64,000 nt of DNA from Bradyrhizobium sp. SRS-191. GTDB taxonomy: Bacteria > Pseudomonadota > Alphaproteobacteria > Rhizobiales > Xanthobacteraceae. The first letter of the stretch is position 1; each line of letters begins with the position of its first letter. The translations under genes were made by a program, and so were the position numbers. Location: assembly GCF_024586915.1 (NCBI RefSeq), contig NZ_JANBVS010000027.1:26883-90882 (forward strand), read 5' to 3'. Positions 16,827 to 25,591 of the stretch are shown here, piece after piece. The notes below the pieces were generated by a model. The model saw only the letters and a program-made list of their open reading frames with translations. It had not been told where the DNA came from and did not search any database.

Positions 16827-17831
16827 TCAATGATGCGCGTGCTCTGCCTTGGCGGCGTCCTGCTGCCCAGGCGCCTGCGCGCCGACGCCAAGCACGTCGA
16901 GCAGCACGGCCATCTTGCCGGCGCGCTCGAACTGCAAGGTCACCACCACCGACTTGCCTTCGACCAGCGGCGCCTTTAGGCCGGTGAGCATCAGATGCAT
17001 GCCGCCGGATGTCAGCGTGACCGTCTGTCCCGGCGGCAGCGCAAGCCCCTCCTCGATCGGCCGCATCACCATGACGCCGTCGCGGGTCGACATCTCATGG
17101 ATCTCGACCGTCTCGGCGATATCAGCGCTGGCTGACACCAGCCGATCCGGCTCGCGCCCCGTATTGGAGACCGTGACATAGCCGGCACCGACCTTGGCGC
17201 CGCCGGGCGTGGCGCGGCTCCAGCCTGATGACACAATGATGTCGCCCTTCGCGACACCGCGCGGCGGCGCTTCGGCGGACGTCAGCCGCAGCAGCGGCGC
17301 GGGATATTTCAGCGCATGCGGATCCTGGCCGGGAGCCGCGATCTCGACCCATTTCGCCGTGCCCTTCTCACAGTCCTGGACCACGGGAATGGACAGGACA
17401 TCGCCCGGCTTGAACGTGTCGGCGACGAATCCCGTCAAGGTGAACTCGTCGTAGAAGCCGTCCTCCAGACGGCCGCTCCAGCTGATCTCCTTGACGCCTT
17501 CGCTGAGCTGGGCGCCATGAAAGAAATTGTAGACCCGCGCGTAAGCGCCCTTCTTGACGTCGATGCTCCAGCCCGGCTTCGGCATCGGCTTGACCGCGAT
17601 CAAGCCTTCGGGAACCTGTACCGTCAGACGCACGGTCGCTGCGCCCTCGCAGCCATGCGGCACGGCGAGCACGGACTTGAAGGTCTTGCCGATGCGCGCC
17701 TCCGCTTTGTCGAGCACGACGTGGGCCTGCGCCGGGACACTGACGACGGCGGCGGAGAGAGCGGCGAGGCCGATCAGGATCGATTTCACGAGCGCAGTCC
17801 TTTGAGTGATCTGGGTGGTGTGAGCGTGCAT
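16827..17831 (-). CDS. YcnI (DUF1775) - PCu(A)C copper chaperone fusion
   Basis: A 334-residue secreted two-domain protein. After a signal peptide ending VSVPAQA-HVVLDK, residues about 37-175 match YcnI/DUF1775, whose mature N-terminal His helps bind copper. Residues about 195-310 match the PCu(A)C periplasmic Cu(I) chaperone, with HEM...M and GGMHLM giving the His/Met site. The tail is His-rich (AEHAHH). The ATG at 17831 has GAGGAA about 8 bases upstream. A GTG at 17789 with AAGGA also fits and would leave a shorter signal peptide. It follows the TonB receptor by 11 bp; the operon suggests copper acquisition or delivery to cytochrome oxidase. Confidence 0.9.
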   Translation of the reverse strand: MHAHTTQITQRTALVKSILIGLAALSAAVVSVPAQAHVVLDKAEARIGKTFKSVLAVPHGCEGAATVRLTVQVPEGLIAVKPMPKPGWSIDVKKGAYARVYNFFHGAQLSEGVKEISWSGRLEDGFYDEFTLTGFVADTFKPGDVLSIPVVQDCEKGTAKWVEIAAPGQDPHALKYPAPLLRLTSAEAPPRGVAKGDIIVSSGWSRATPGGAKVGAGYVTVSNTGREPDRLVSASADIAETVEIHEMSTRDGVMVMRPIEEGLALPPGQTVTLTSGGMHLMLTGLKAPLVEGKSVVVTLQFERAGKMAVLLDVLGVGAQAPGQQDAAKAEHAHH

Positions 17832-17842
17832 GATGCAGTTCC

Positions 17843-20017
17843 TCACAGCTTGTAACGAAGGCCGGCATAGACGCCGCGGCCGTTGCCGGGATTGAACAAG
17901 GTCGAGGTCGGCGTTGCCCGATCGATGATGCTGGTGGTCGCGATATAGGCCTTGTTGGCGAGATTGCGGCCTTCGAGATAGGCGGAGAAATTCCGGCCGT
18001 CGTCATAGGTCGCCTTCAGGCCCCACAGCAGATAGGAGTCCGTGCTGAGCGTATTGGCGCTGTCGACGAAATAGGATTGCGGCACCCACTCGACGTTGGG
18101 ACCGACGGCAAAGCCCGCCGGATGCTTGTACAGCAGCTCCGCGCGCAAAAAGTGCGGCGGCGCGCCAGGCAGGCGGTTGTTGCCCCAGGTCGCATCGTTG
18201 CTGTAGCGGAAGTCGTTATAGGTATAGGCGACATTCAGCCAGACGCGGTCGGGCGCATCGCTCTTCACCGCGAGCCCCTTCAGCAGGCTCAAGCCGAGGC
18301 CCGCCTCGACGCCCTGGTGCATGGTCTTGTCGGCATTGGTGACGTTGCAATTGCCGAACGACGAGTAGAAGCATTGCAGCTCGTTGCGGATGTCGGCGTG
18401 GTAGAGCGCGAAGTCCCAGGTGACATCAGGCCGCCGGCCGCGGGTGCCGATCTCGTAGGTCGTCGCGGTCTGCGCCTTGATGTCGTAGAAGCGGACGAGC
18501 GCGCCCCTGCCTTCGCCGAAGCTCGGCGCCTCGCCGCTGCGCGAGATGTTGGCGAACACCTGCCAGGCCGGATCGACGTCCCAGAGCACGCCCACCTTCG
18601 GGCTGGCGAGATCATAGGTGGCGGTGCCGGCCGCGTCGCCGTTGAGCGTGAAATTGACCTGCTGGCTGCGCACCGCGTGCAGAAACTGCGCGCCGGCGAT
18701 CAGCGAGACGCTCGGCACCGCGTACCAGGCATTCTCGGCATAGAGCGTGTAGTTCTCCGGATTCTGCGTCAGCGAGGACATCTGCATGCCCTTGTTGCCG
18801 CCGGTGTTGACGAACTGGTTCGCGTCCGTCGTGCCGTTCTGGATGTTGAGCCCGACGGTGAAGCGGTTGCGATGGCCGCCGAGCTCGCGATCGTCGACGG
18901 CGCGCACGAAGCCGCCATAGTCGTGATAGCGATAGTCGAGCCACTGGAAGATCGGATGCATCAGATGGCGGTCGACCGCGAACACGCCGAACTCGACATC
19001 GGTGTTGTCGAGATGAAGCGTCGACTTGTTGGCGATTCGCACCGTGTCGATGTTGCGCTGCCAGTCGTTCAGCACGTTGTTGGCCGCCGCGGCCTGCGGC
19101 GAGTTGAGCGCGCTGGTCTTGCTGACCTCGCCGGGGATGCGCTGCCGCACCGTATTGGCGTTGAGATAGAAGCGGGTCTCGAAGTCAGGCGAGACCTGGT
19201 AGCCGAGATTGGCGCTGCCGCGCTCGGACTGTCCCCAGCTGTGATCGCGATAGCCGTCGACGCGCGACGCCGAGCCGGTCACGAAGTAATCGGCCGCGCC
19301 GTAAGCGCCGCCGGTCGAGGCCTGGCCGCGCAGGAAGCCGAAGGCGCCGCCATCCAGCCGGCTCTCGAACGCGGAGGCATCGCGGCCGGTCGGCGTGACG
19401 AAGTTGACGGCGCCCCCCAGCGAGTTGGCGCCATAGCGCAGCGCATTGGCGCCCTTGTAGACTTCGACATAGCGGTAGGCGGTCGGATCGATCTCCTGGA
19501 AATCGCCATAGCCGTCGGCGGTGTTGATCGGAATGCCGTCGAGATAGAGCTGGGTGCCGCGCAGATGGAAGTTGCGCGACAGGCCGGAGCCGCGAATCGA
19601 CAGCCTGGTGTCGTCGCCCCATTTCGGCTGCGCGAACACGCCGGGCACGTAGTCGAGCATGTCCTTGATGGTCTGTGCCGAGCCGTTCTTGAACGCGGTG
19701 TCCGGCACGACGGCAACGGCGCCCGGCGTCTGCTGGATGCGCTGGGTCGCCGTTTGCGTGTTCGGCGCGGTCCGGCTCGGGGCCGGACCGACAGGGGCCG
19801 TGGCGGCCGTCTGCGGTGCGGCTGTTGATCGGGCAGCGCGCGCCCTCCGCGCGGACTGATCGTTGCCGGCGGGCCTCGCCGGACGCGCCGCTGCGGGCCT
19901 GGCCGGATCGACGGTGACCGTCGGCAGATTGCTTGGAGCGCGGGCTTGGGAGAAACAGGGAGACGACAACGTGACAAGGCACGTCGCCGCGCAAAGCGCG
20001 GTTACGGAACGGGACAT
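17843..20017 (-). CDS. TonB-dependent outer-membrane receptor, probably for copper
   Basis: A 724-residue receptor. The signal peptide (residues 1-24) is followed by a Pro/Ala/Arg-rich spacer (about 35-90). The plug begins near residue 90 with TPGAVAVVPD and TIKDMLDYVPGVF and includes SIRGSGLSRNFHLRG and LDGIPIN. The 22-strand barrel ends in an aromatic-rich strand (YAGLRYKL). The receptor type resembles OprC/NosA-like and ferric-citrate-like receptors; the substrate cannot be read directly. Its neighbours (DUF2946 upstream, YcnI-PCuAC downstream) point to copper. Confidence 0.9.
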   Translation of the reverse strand: MSRSVTALCAATCLVTLSSPCFSQARAPSNLPTVTVDPARPAAARPARPAGNDQSARRARAARSTAAPQTAATAPVGPAPSRTAPNTQTATQRIQQTPGAVAVVPDTAFKNGSAQTIKDMLDYVPGVFAQPKWGDDTRLSIRGSGLSRNFHLRGTQLYLDGIPINTADGYGDFQEIDPTAYRYVEVYKGANALRYGANSLGGAVNFVTPTGRDASAFESRLDGGAFGFLRGQASTGGAYGAADYFVTGSASRVDGYRDHSWGQSERGSANLGYQVSPDFETRFYLNANTVRQRIPGEVSKTSALNSPQAAAANNVLNDWQRNIDTVRIANKSTLHLDNTDVEFGVFAVDRHLMHPIFQWLDYRYHDYGGFVRAVDDRELGGHRNRFTVGLNIQNGTTDANQFVNTGGNKGMQMSSLTQNPENYTLYAENAWYAVPSVSLIAGAQFLHAVRSQQVNFTLNGDAAGTATYDLASPKVGVLWDVDPAWQVFANISRSGEAPSFGEGRGALVRFYDIKAQTATTYEIGTRGRRPDVTWDFALYHADIRNELQCFYSSFGNCNVTNADKTMHQGVEAGLGLSLLKGLAVKSDAPDRVWLNVAYTYNDFRYSNDATWGNNRLPGAPPHFLRAELLYKHPAGFAVGPNVEWVPQSYFVDSANTLSTDSYLLWGLKATYDDGRNFSAYLEGRNLANKAYIATTSIIDRATPTSTLFNPGNGRGVYAGLRYKL

Positions 20018-20058
20018 GATGAACCTCTGGACGAACGAAAGCTGACGACAAACTTCGA

Positions 20059-20442
20059 TCAGGCGTACGCGGGAGGTCCTTGCGACAGACGGGGTTCACG
20101 GAGGCGGGAATCGCGCGCAGCCCAGGCGGCGAAGCTCGCAAGCCGCAGTTCGCCGGCGCTGCGCACGAGCATGGCGACGACCGGTGTCGGCACCGGCGCG
20201 GCATGGGCGGAGAAGGCGCAGACCGCGCAGAAGTCCTTGTGCAGAACGGCGGAGTCCGGCGCGCTGGTGCCGTGGACGGTGCCATCAGCGTCGGTGCAGA
20301 TCACGCCGAGATCGTTGGCGGCTGCGGCCGCCATCTGCGCCGACATTGCGCCAGCGAGCACCATCTGCAACGCGATCAGATAGGCGGCCAGAATGCCGAC
20401 CGCCCTCCGCGCCCAGTTTGCAGTTTGCCGCCGTCGCGCCAC
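20059..20442 (-). CDS. DUF2946 family protein
   Basis: A 127-residue protein with one N-terminal hydrophobic segment (about residues 15-42, VGILAAYLIALQMVLAG) that may be a signal anchor. Two cysteines in DFCAVCAFS around residue 83 form a CxxC-type pair typical of DUF2946 proteins, which recur next to copper-responsive TonB receptors. I chose a GTG at 20442 because GGGGAGAT precedes it at good spacing; the ATG at 20496 would add 18 basic residues. It is first in the copper-type operon, 41 bp ahead of the TonB receptor. Confidence 0.78.
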   Translation of the reverse strand: MARRRQTANWARRAVGILAAYLIALQMVLAGAMSAQMAAAAANDLGVICTDADGTVHGTSAPDSAVLHKDFCAVCAFSAHAAPVPTPVVAMLVRSAGELRLASFAAWAARDSRLREPRLSQGPPAYA

Positions 20443-20558
20443 GAATGATCTCCCCGCGCGCGACAATATTCGCGGTGCCCTGGTGGCGCAAGGCATAACA
20501 GACGCGCACGCATGATCTCATCAGTTCGCGCAGTCGCGTCTCATGCAACGCGCCGGCC

Positions 20559-22088
20559 TCAGCGGCGCACGAGCGCCTTGAGCCAGCGCAGGCCGAACAG
20601 CCCGAGAATGGCCGCCGCATAGATCACCGCGCCGATCATGATCAGCAGGCCCAGCATCGCCTCGTCCCGCAAGCGGCCGAGCGCGGCGAAATGCGGCGAA
20701 ACCACGAAAACCGTCAGCCAGAGTGCCGCAGCGAGCAGCACGCCGGTCGCGGCGAACTTCAACAATGACAATGTGAGACGGCGATCGACGACGAGGTAGC
20801 GCTTGTGCACGGCGAAGCCGAGCACCAGCAGCAGATTGATCCAGGCGCCGACGGCGGTGGCCAGCGCGAGGCCGACCTGCGCCAGCGAGCCCATCAGCAG
20901 CACCTTCAGCACGACGTTCACGGCCAGCCCGGTCAGCGAGGCCTTCACCGGTGTCGCCGTGTCCTTGCGGGCGTAGAAGGTCGAGACGGCGCTGCGGATC
21001 ATCACGAACGGAATGAGCCCGACGGCGTAGGCCGCGAGCGTCGCGCCGGCGGCCGCCGCATCACCCTTGGTGAAGGCGCCGCGCGCGAACATCGCCCGCG
21101 TGATGACGTCGGGCACGGCAAGGAAGGCGGCGACGAACGGCACCGAGAACAGCAAGGTGAACTCGAAGGCCCGACGCTGCTGCTCCATCGCGCCCTGGTG
21201 GTCGCCTGCCGTCAGCCGCCGCGACATCTCCGGCAGCAGTACGGTGCCGATGGCGATGCCGATCACGCCGATCGGCAGCTGATTGAGACGGTCGGCATAA
21301 TACAGCGCCGAGATCGCACCCGCGGGGAGAAACGTCGCGATGATCGTGTCGGCGAACATCGCGACCTGGGTGCCCATCGATCCCAACGTCGCGGGCCCCA
21401 GCGCCTTGAAGAAGGCGCGGATGTCGTCGTCGAGCTTGAGCGGCGCAAACCGCGGCAGGCCGCCGTGACGCGCGAGATCACCGGCGAGCAGGACATATTG
21501 CAGGAAGCCGGAGATCAGCACGCCCCACGCCGCGGCATGTCCGGCGTTCGGAAAGAACGCCGCGAGCGCGAGCGTCACCATCATCGCGAGATTGAGGAAG
21601 ATCGAGGCCGCCGCGGCGCTCGCGAAGCGCTGCATCACGTTGAGCATGCCACCGTACAGCGTCACCAGCGTGATCAGCAGCAGATACGGAAAGGTGATCC
21701 GCGTCAGCGTGATCGCCATCTCGCGCTGCGCCGGATCATCTGTGAAGCCCGGCGCCAGGATCGTCATCGCCTGCGGCATGAACACCCAGGCCAGAATCAG
21801 CAGAACGACCTGCGAGGCCAACAGCAGCGTGAAGATGCGGTCCGCAAACAGGCTCGCGGAGGCCGGGCCCTTCTCGCCATGCACATGCGCGTAGGCGGGA
21901 ACAAAGGCCGCGTTGAACGCGCCTTCCGCAAAGATCGCCCGGAAATGGTTCGGCAGCCGGAACGCAATGAAGAACGCATCGGCGATCGGCCCGGCGCCAA
22001 GAATCGCCGCCAGCATGATGTCACGGGCAAAACCGGTGAGTCGCGACAGCAGCGTATAGCCGCCGACGGTGAAGATACGTCCGAGCAT
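20559..22088 (-). CDS. murJ: Lipid II flippase MurJ
   Basis: A 509-residue MOP-superfamily protein with about 14 hydrophobic helices. The start MLGRIFTVGGYTLLSRLTGF, the DAFFIAFRLPNHFR motif and the ADRLNQLPIGVIGIAIGTVL helix are characteristic of MurJ (MviN), which flips lipid-linked peptidoglycan precursors across the inner membrane. Length and charged cavity residues (Arg in RLPNHFR) are normal. It is monocistronic here: convergent genes are absent and the upstream neighbour is the divergent toxin-antitoxin pair. Confidence 0.96.
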   Translation of the reverse strand: MLGRIFTVGGYTLLSRLTGFARDIMLAAILGAGPIADAFFIAFRLPNHFRAIFAEGAFNAAFVPAYAHVHGEKGPASASLFADRIFTLLLASQVVLLILAWVFMPQAMTILAPGFTDDPAQREMAITLTRITFPYLLLITLVTLYGGMLNVMQRFASAAAASIFLNLAMMVTLALAAFFPNAGHAAAWGVLISGFLQYVLLAGDLARHGGLPRFAPLKLDDDIRAFFKALGPATLGSMGTQVAMFADTIIATFLPAGAISALYYADRLNQLPIGVIGIAIGTVLLPEMSRRLTAGDHQGAMEQQRRAFEFTLLFSVPFVAAFLAVPDVITRAMFARGAFTKGDAAAAGATLAAYAVGLIPFVMIRSAVSTFYARKDTATPVKASLTGLAVNVVLKVLLMGSLAQVGLALATAVGAWINLLLVLGFAVHKRYLVVDRRLTLSLLKFAATGVLLAAALWLTVFVVSPHFAALGRLRDEAMLGLLIMIGAVIYAAAILGLFGLRWLKALVRR

Positions 22089-22258
22089 GGGGGGCTTCTA
22101 GAGCATGAAGAGCCCATGTTGAAGCAGTGTGTGCCGAACCGCAGCGTTCAAAAACGAAGAGAACGTGGTCAAATCCGTCACAACGACGGGTGCCGACGGC
22201 TGATGCTGAAATCCCGGTGGCCTAAGCGAGGCCGCCGCAAGGGCATCGCCGTTTGCGA

Positions 22259-22287
22259 TTGACGCATTTATCGCAAAGTGCGATTAT
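22259..22287 (+). promoter_or_regulatory. Candidate promoter/operator of the toxin-antitoxin pair
   Basis: TTGACG (22259-22264) and GATTAT (22282-22287) are spaced by 17 bases. Between and around them the half-site TGCGA recurs: TTTGCGA at 22252-22258, TCGCA at 22271-22275 and TGCGA at 22279-22283, in alternating orientation. This is the layout of an autorepressed toxin-antitoxin promoter. If the boxes are right, transcription would start at or within a base or two of the toxin ATG (22293), giving a nearly leaderless mRNA. Confidence 0.45.
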
Positions 22288-22292
22288 CGGAC

Positions 22293-22541
22293 ATGAAGGC
22301 TGTGATCTACAGCAGAAAAGCACTTCGCGCTTTGCGCCAGCACGCGAACCGCGCTGCGTTGATCCGGGAGAAGATCGAGCAATACGCCCACGATCCCACA
22401 ACCCAAGCGAACAATGTGAAACAGCTGACTGGTGTCGATGCGCTGCGCCTGCGCGTAGGAGATTTCAGGGTCGTGTTCACCGAGACAACCGACACGATCA
22501 ACGTCCTCAACGTCGGCCCGCGCGGCGACGTCTATAGCTGA
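22293..22541 (+). CDS. RelE/ParE-superfamily toxin
   Basis: An 82-residue basic protein of the RelE/ParE fold, probably an mRNA interferase. The C-terminal pattern GDFRVVFTE...INVLNVGPRGDVY matches the last strands of RelE toxins, including the conserved Arg in VGPRGDVY. A GTG at 22278 is in frame, but it sits inside the putative operator, so the ATG at 22293 is preferred. It is 9 bp upstream of its antitoxin; this toxin-first order is like HigBA rather than RelBE. Confidence 0.88.
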   Translation: MKAVIYSRKALRALRQHANRAALIREKIEQYAHDPTTQANNVKQLTGVDALRLRVGDFRVVFTETTDTINVLNVGPRGDVYS

Positions 22542-22550
22542 GAGAGCCCA

Positions 22551-22922
22551 ATGACCCACGTCAGAACCAAAGCTCCCAATGGCGACGGGATCGTGATCGT
22601 TCCGGAGGCCGACTACGACCGCATGATCGAGGAACTCGAAGACCTCCGCGACAGTCTGTCGGCGCGGCGCGTGCTCCGTGAGATCGAGAGCGGCGAGGAG
22701 GAGATGCTGACCTCGGCCGAGGCCGACGAACTCCTGGCCGCAAAGACTCCCCTCGCCTTCTGGCGCAAGAAACGGGATCTGACGCAAGCAGCGCTTGCCG
22801 ATGCCGCGGGCATTTCCCAGGCATTTTTATCCGAGATCGAAAGCGGCCAGAAGCCCGGCACCGCAGCGACGTTGAAGAAGATCGCCGACGTGCTGCGCAT
22901 CACGGTCGATGATTTGATTTAG
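22551..22922 (+). CDS. Xre-type antitoxin with Phd/YefM-like N-terminus
   Basis: A 123-residue protein. Residues about 68-122 form a Cro/CI helix-turn-helix (FWRKKRDLTQAALADAAGIS, then FLSEIESGQKPG and LKKIADVL). Residues 1-65 are different: GIVIVPEADYDRMIEELEDL followed by an acidic helix looks like the dimer strand and neck of Phd/YefM antitoxins. It therefore reads as a hybrid of two antitoxin types, or as an Xre antitoxin with an unusual extension. It follows the RelE-like toxin and overlaps the next minus-strand gene by 23 bp at the 3' end. Confidence 0.88.
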   Translation: MTHVRTKAPNGDGIVIVPEADYDRMIEELEDLRDSLSARRVLREIESGEEEMLTSAEADELLAAKTPLAFWRKKRDLTQAALADAAGISQAFLSEIESGQKPGTAATLKKIADVLRITVDDLI

Positions 22923-23169
22923 ACCGATATGGAAAGTCGATGAGCGGAGCGCAATAACCGCGTCCAACATCGACCATCGCCCAATATTGCTCGCCGTAGA
23001 TCGAGAACGAGCCCTCGTGGTTGTCACGCGTGAATTCGCAGACACCGTCGATATAGGACGTCCCATCGACGACGAGCGTGCATTGCACGGGTGTGGTCTC
23101 CACGCGCACAGGGCTTGCGGCAATGATGAGAAGCGCGAGCGTGGCGAGATGCGCCCGACATCTATGCAA
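22900..23169 (-). CDS. Small secreted protein of unknown function
   Basis: An 89-residue frame with a signal-like start (HLATLALLIIAASPV) and a compact mature domain: VQCTLVVDGTSYIDGVCEFT, then FSIYGEQYWAMV and GRGYCAPL. Three cysteines suggest one disulfide. I recall similar hypothetical proteins in Bradyrhizobium but know no function. The start is uncertain: the TTG at 23169 overlaps the metalloprotease stop (23162-23164), while an ATG at 23214 lies inside that gene. The position at its 3' side suggests cotranscription. Confidence 0.55.
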   Translation of the reverse strand: MHRCRAHLATLALLIIAASPVRVETTPVQCTLVVDGTSYIDGVCEFTRDNHEGSFSIYGEQYWAMVDVGRGYCAPLIDFPYRSKSNHRP

Positions 23170-25591
23170 AATAAAAGTCGCTCTGGTGCGCGAGCAACTG
23201 CGCGGTCGTGACATGCTGCAGCGTGATCGTATCGTGCGCGGCGTCCGTCACCACGGCGTTGCCGGATGCATCATCATGCGTTGCCGCCAGCAGCGCGGTG
23301 ACGTCCGAAAATACGGTCTTGCTGAATTGAAGAGTATCCGTCGCGGGCGCAAAGTTCGCGAGGATGACCTGACCAAAATTCGGGGCGAACACGAACGTGT
23401 CGTGCGCGGTCGAGTTGGCGACCTGACTTGCGGCTCCCTGCCCTGGAGATGGCGCGACAGAGATCAGCGTCCCGCCGTTGCCGTCACTCGCGAAATGGAA
23501 GCTGTCCTGCGAGTACTGGCCGAGGATATGGAGAGACGCCGTGATTGAGCCGTCGGTCACGGAAAGCGTCCCGGAGGCATTGTCGAAGGTGGCGTGAGCC
23601 TTGCTGAAATCGACGCCGTGAAGCTCGATCTGATCGGCCCCCGCGTTGCCGCTTGCGACGATAACAGCGCTCAACGCAGACGGCGTAACCGGAGTCGTTC
23701 CTTCGATCGTCACGTCCGCCGATGTCGCTGCAACAAGCGTGAAGGTCGCCGAGCTTGCGACGCCAGAACTGCTCGGCACGCCGATCACGCCGTCGCCGTT
23801 GAGGTCCTGGTGGAAGATCGTCTCGAATTGTTCGGCGGCGGCGCTCGTCCCGGACACGAGGCCCGTCAAATTGCCGGTATAGTTGCCGTTGCTGTCCGTC
23901 GACCAGAACGTGAACTCGCTGGTGCCCGGGATCTTCCAGGCAATGTCGTACCCGGTCGCGGTCTGAATCGCTCCAACTGGCGCAATACTGCCGAACTCGC
24001 CGACGACCACGGGAGCGCCGGAATATTTCAACTCGGGCCCTGATCCGTTGATGTACATGTAGTAGTTGTCGGCGATCGCCAGCAGGCTTGTCGTGACATT
24101 GGTCTGAATGACCGACGCCGTGACACCAATGCTGCCATCGCCATTCAGGTCCCGGCCGAACGCAGATTCCGCCGACTCGACCAGGAAGTCGGTCCCGTGC
24201 ACCAGGCCCGTGATGTTTCCGGCGTAGTTGCCGTTCGTGTCGACCGTCCAGAATGTGAACTGCGTGGTGCCGGGAATCTGCCAGACGATCTCATAGCCGT
24301 TGGAGGTCGCGATCGCCCCAACGGGATTGATGTTGCCGAACTCGCCGGCAACCACCGGAGCACCGCCGTATTTCAGCTCGGGCCCCGAACCATTTGTGTA
24401 GATATAGTAATTGTCCGCGATGGCCAGCAGGCTGGTTGATCCCGCGGTCTGGATCAGCGATGACGTGACGCCGACTGTGCCGTCGCCGTTCAGGTCCTGG
24501 CCGAAGACGGTCTCGAACTGCTCGGCTGCGAAACTGTTGCCCGACACCAAGCCCGAAAGGTTCGAGTTGTAGTTGCCGTTGACATCCGTCGACCAGAACG
24601 TGAACTGGTTGGTGCCGGGAATCTTCCAGGCCACGTCGTAGCCGTTCGCGGTCTGAACGGCACCGATCGGACTGATGCTGCCGAACTGACCCGCAGTCAC
24701 CAGACCGCCGCCGTACATGAGCCCGAACTCGAGCCCGGTGTTGCCATTGATCAGCAGGTAGTGGTTGCCACCTTGAGCAAGGCTGGTGGATCCATCGGTC
24801 TGAAGGATAGCGGGCGTCGTGTTGAAGCCGATGGCATCGAGCACTTGCCTGTCGACCGTTGTGAGCGACTGGATTGTCTTCGTATTGCCAAACTCGTTGA
24901 AGGGATCGTTCGCCCCCTGCACGCCGCTATTCAGAAAATCGCTTGGATCGGAGGTCTGACCGAAATCGGCCAGCTTCGTGGTGCCGCCGTCGACCGAGAA
25001 ATAGGCCGGGACCGCCGTGTCGCCGGTCGTGTACAGGTGGTTGCCCGCACTCGTGTAACGTACGAAATCAAATGTGCCTGCGGCCCTTGCGGCGCCGACA
25101 CCGGATACGCCGGAAACGGGCTCCCGTCCCATCGCATGGGTGAACTCGTGCAGAGCGGCGCCGACCAGCAGATTGGTCGGAATCGACGGGTCAAAGCCGA
25201 CGGCTCCGTCGATCTCGGAGGTCGTTGGCGACATCAGACCCAAGGCTTTCGCAACCGCGGGGCTTACGCCAAAAGCATAGCTATTATCGATGGTCGATGT
25301 GTTCGGCAGTGCGTTCACGACCGACTGATCGAGCGACGAGGTCTCGTGGGCTGCGAGCGCCGACCTCAGATCCGGATAATAAACGAAAAGGTCGTTCAAG
25401 GATCCGCCGAGCGCTTGGCCCGTTTTGGTTTTCACCGCCCCGTTGTTCCAATCGCCGTACCCGACAAGAAGCGTGACTGTGATGTTGTCGAGGACTTCCG
25501 CATCCAGAATGTTGGCCGCGGTCTGCATAGCGTCCCTGAAGCTCTGAGGAGCCGCGAGGGCGGAACTTTCGTATTGGAGGACGAGATTCAT
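23162..25591 (-). CDS. Repeat-bearing zinc metalloprotease, likely type I secreted
   Basis: An 809-residue protein without an N-terminal signal peptide. Residues about 1-255 are the protease domain, with HEFTHAMGR giving an HExxH zinc site (H148, E149, H152). Then three tandem repeats of exactly 115 residues run to residue 605. Each has a Trp-rich core (AWKIPGTNQFTFWSTD type, resembling the PF07483 Trp-rich module) and ends in a DLNGDGxxGV calcium-loop-like motif. The last 85 residues (DTFVFAPNFGQVILANF...DTLQF) resemble the C-terminal modules of type I secretion substrates. No ABC exporter is nearby. The ATG at 25591 opens the gene; the family is one I know as common in Bradyrhizobium but uncharacterised. 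Confidence 0.85.
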   Translation of the reverse strand: MNLVLQYESSALAAPQSFRDAMQTAANILDAEVLDNITVTLLVGYGDWNNGAVKTKTGQALGGSLNDLFVYYPDLRSALAAHETSSLDQSVVNALPNTSTIDNSYAFGVSPAVAKALGLMSPTTSEIDGAVGFDPSIPTNLLVGAALHEFTHAMGREPVSGVSGVGAARAAGTFDFVRYTSAGNHLYTTGDTAVPAYFSVDGGTTKLADFGQTSDPSDFLNSGVQGANDPFNEFGNTKTIQSLTTVDRQVLDAIGFNTTPAILQTDGSTSLAQGGNHYLLINGNTGLEFGLMYGGGLVTAGQFGSISPIGAVQTANGYDVAWKIPGTNQFTFWSTDVNGNYNSNLSGLVSGNSFAAEQFETVFGQDLNGDGTVGVTSSLIQTAGSTSLLAIADNYYIYTNGSGPELKYGGAPVVAGEFGNINPVGAIATSNGYEIVWQIPGTTQFTFWTVDTNGNYAGNITGLVHGTDFLVESAESAFGRDLNGDGSIGVTASVIQTNVTTSLLAIADNYYMYINGSGPELKYSGAPVVVGEFGSIAPVGAIQTATGYDIAWKIPGTSEFTFWSTDSNGNYTGNLTGLVSGTSAAAEQFETIFHQDLNGDGVIGVPSSSGVASSATFTLVAATSADVTIEGTTPVTPSALSAVIVASGNAGADQIELHGVDFSKAHATFDNASGTLSVTDGSITASLHILGQYSQDSFHFASDGNGGTLISVAPSPGQGAASQVANSTAHDTFVFAPNFGQVILANFAPATDTLQFSKTVFSDVTALLAATHDDASGNAVVTDAAHDTITLQHVTTAQLLAHQSDFYFA
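23777..24811 (-). repeat. Three tandem 345-bp coding repeats in the metalloprotease
   Basis: Units 24811-24467, 24466-24122 and 24121-23777 encode 115 residues each. Period landmarks are exact: the calcium-loop motif ends at residues 375, 490 and 605, and the GxxQFTFW core recurs at the same offset. DNA similarity between units is high but not identical, so the duplications are not recent. Confidence 0.88.

Noticed and set aside
14210..16987. 925-residue plus-strand open frame
   Set aside because: Antisense shadow of the CoxL-like gene; composition is typical of a complementary high-GC frame.
23777..24811. Regular repeats that might suggest an array
   Set aside because: The 345-bp units are coding repeats with no spacers; no CRISPR-like structure is present anywhere in the window.
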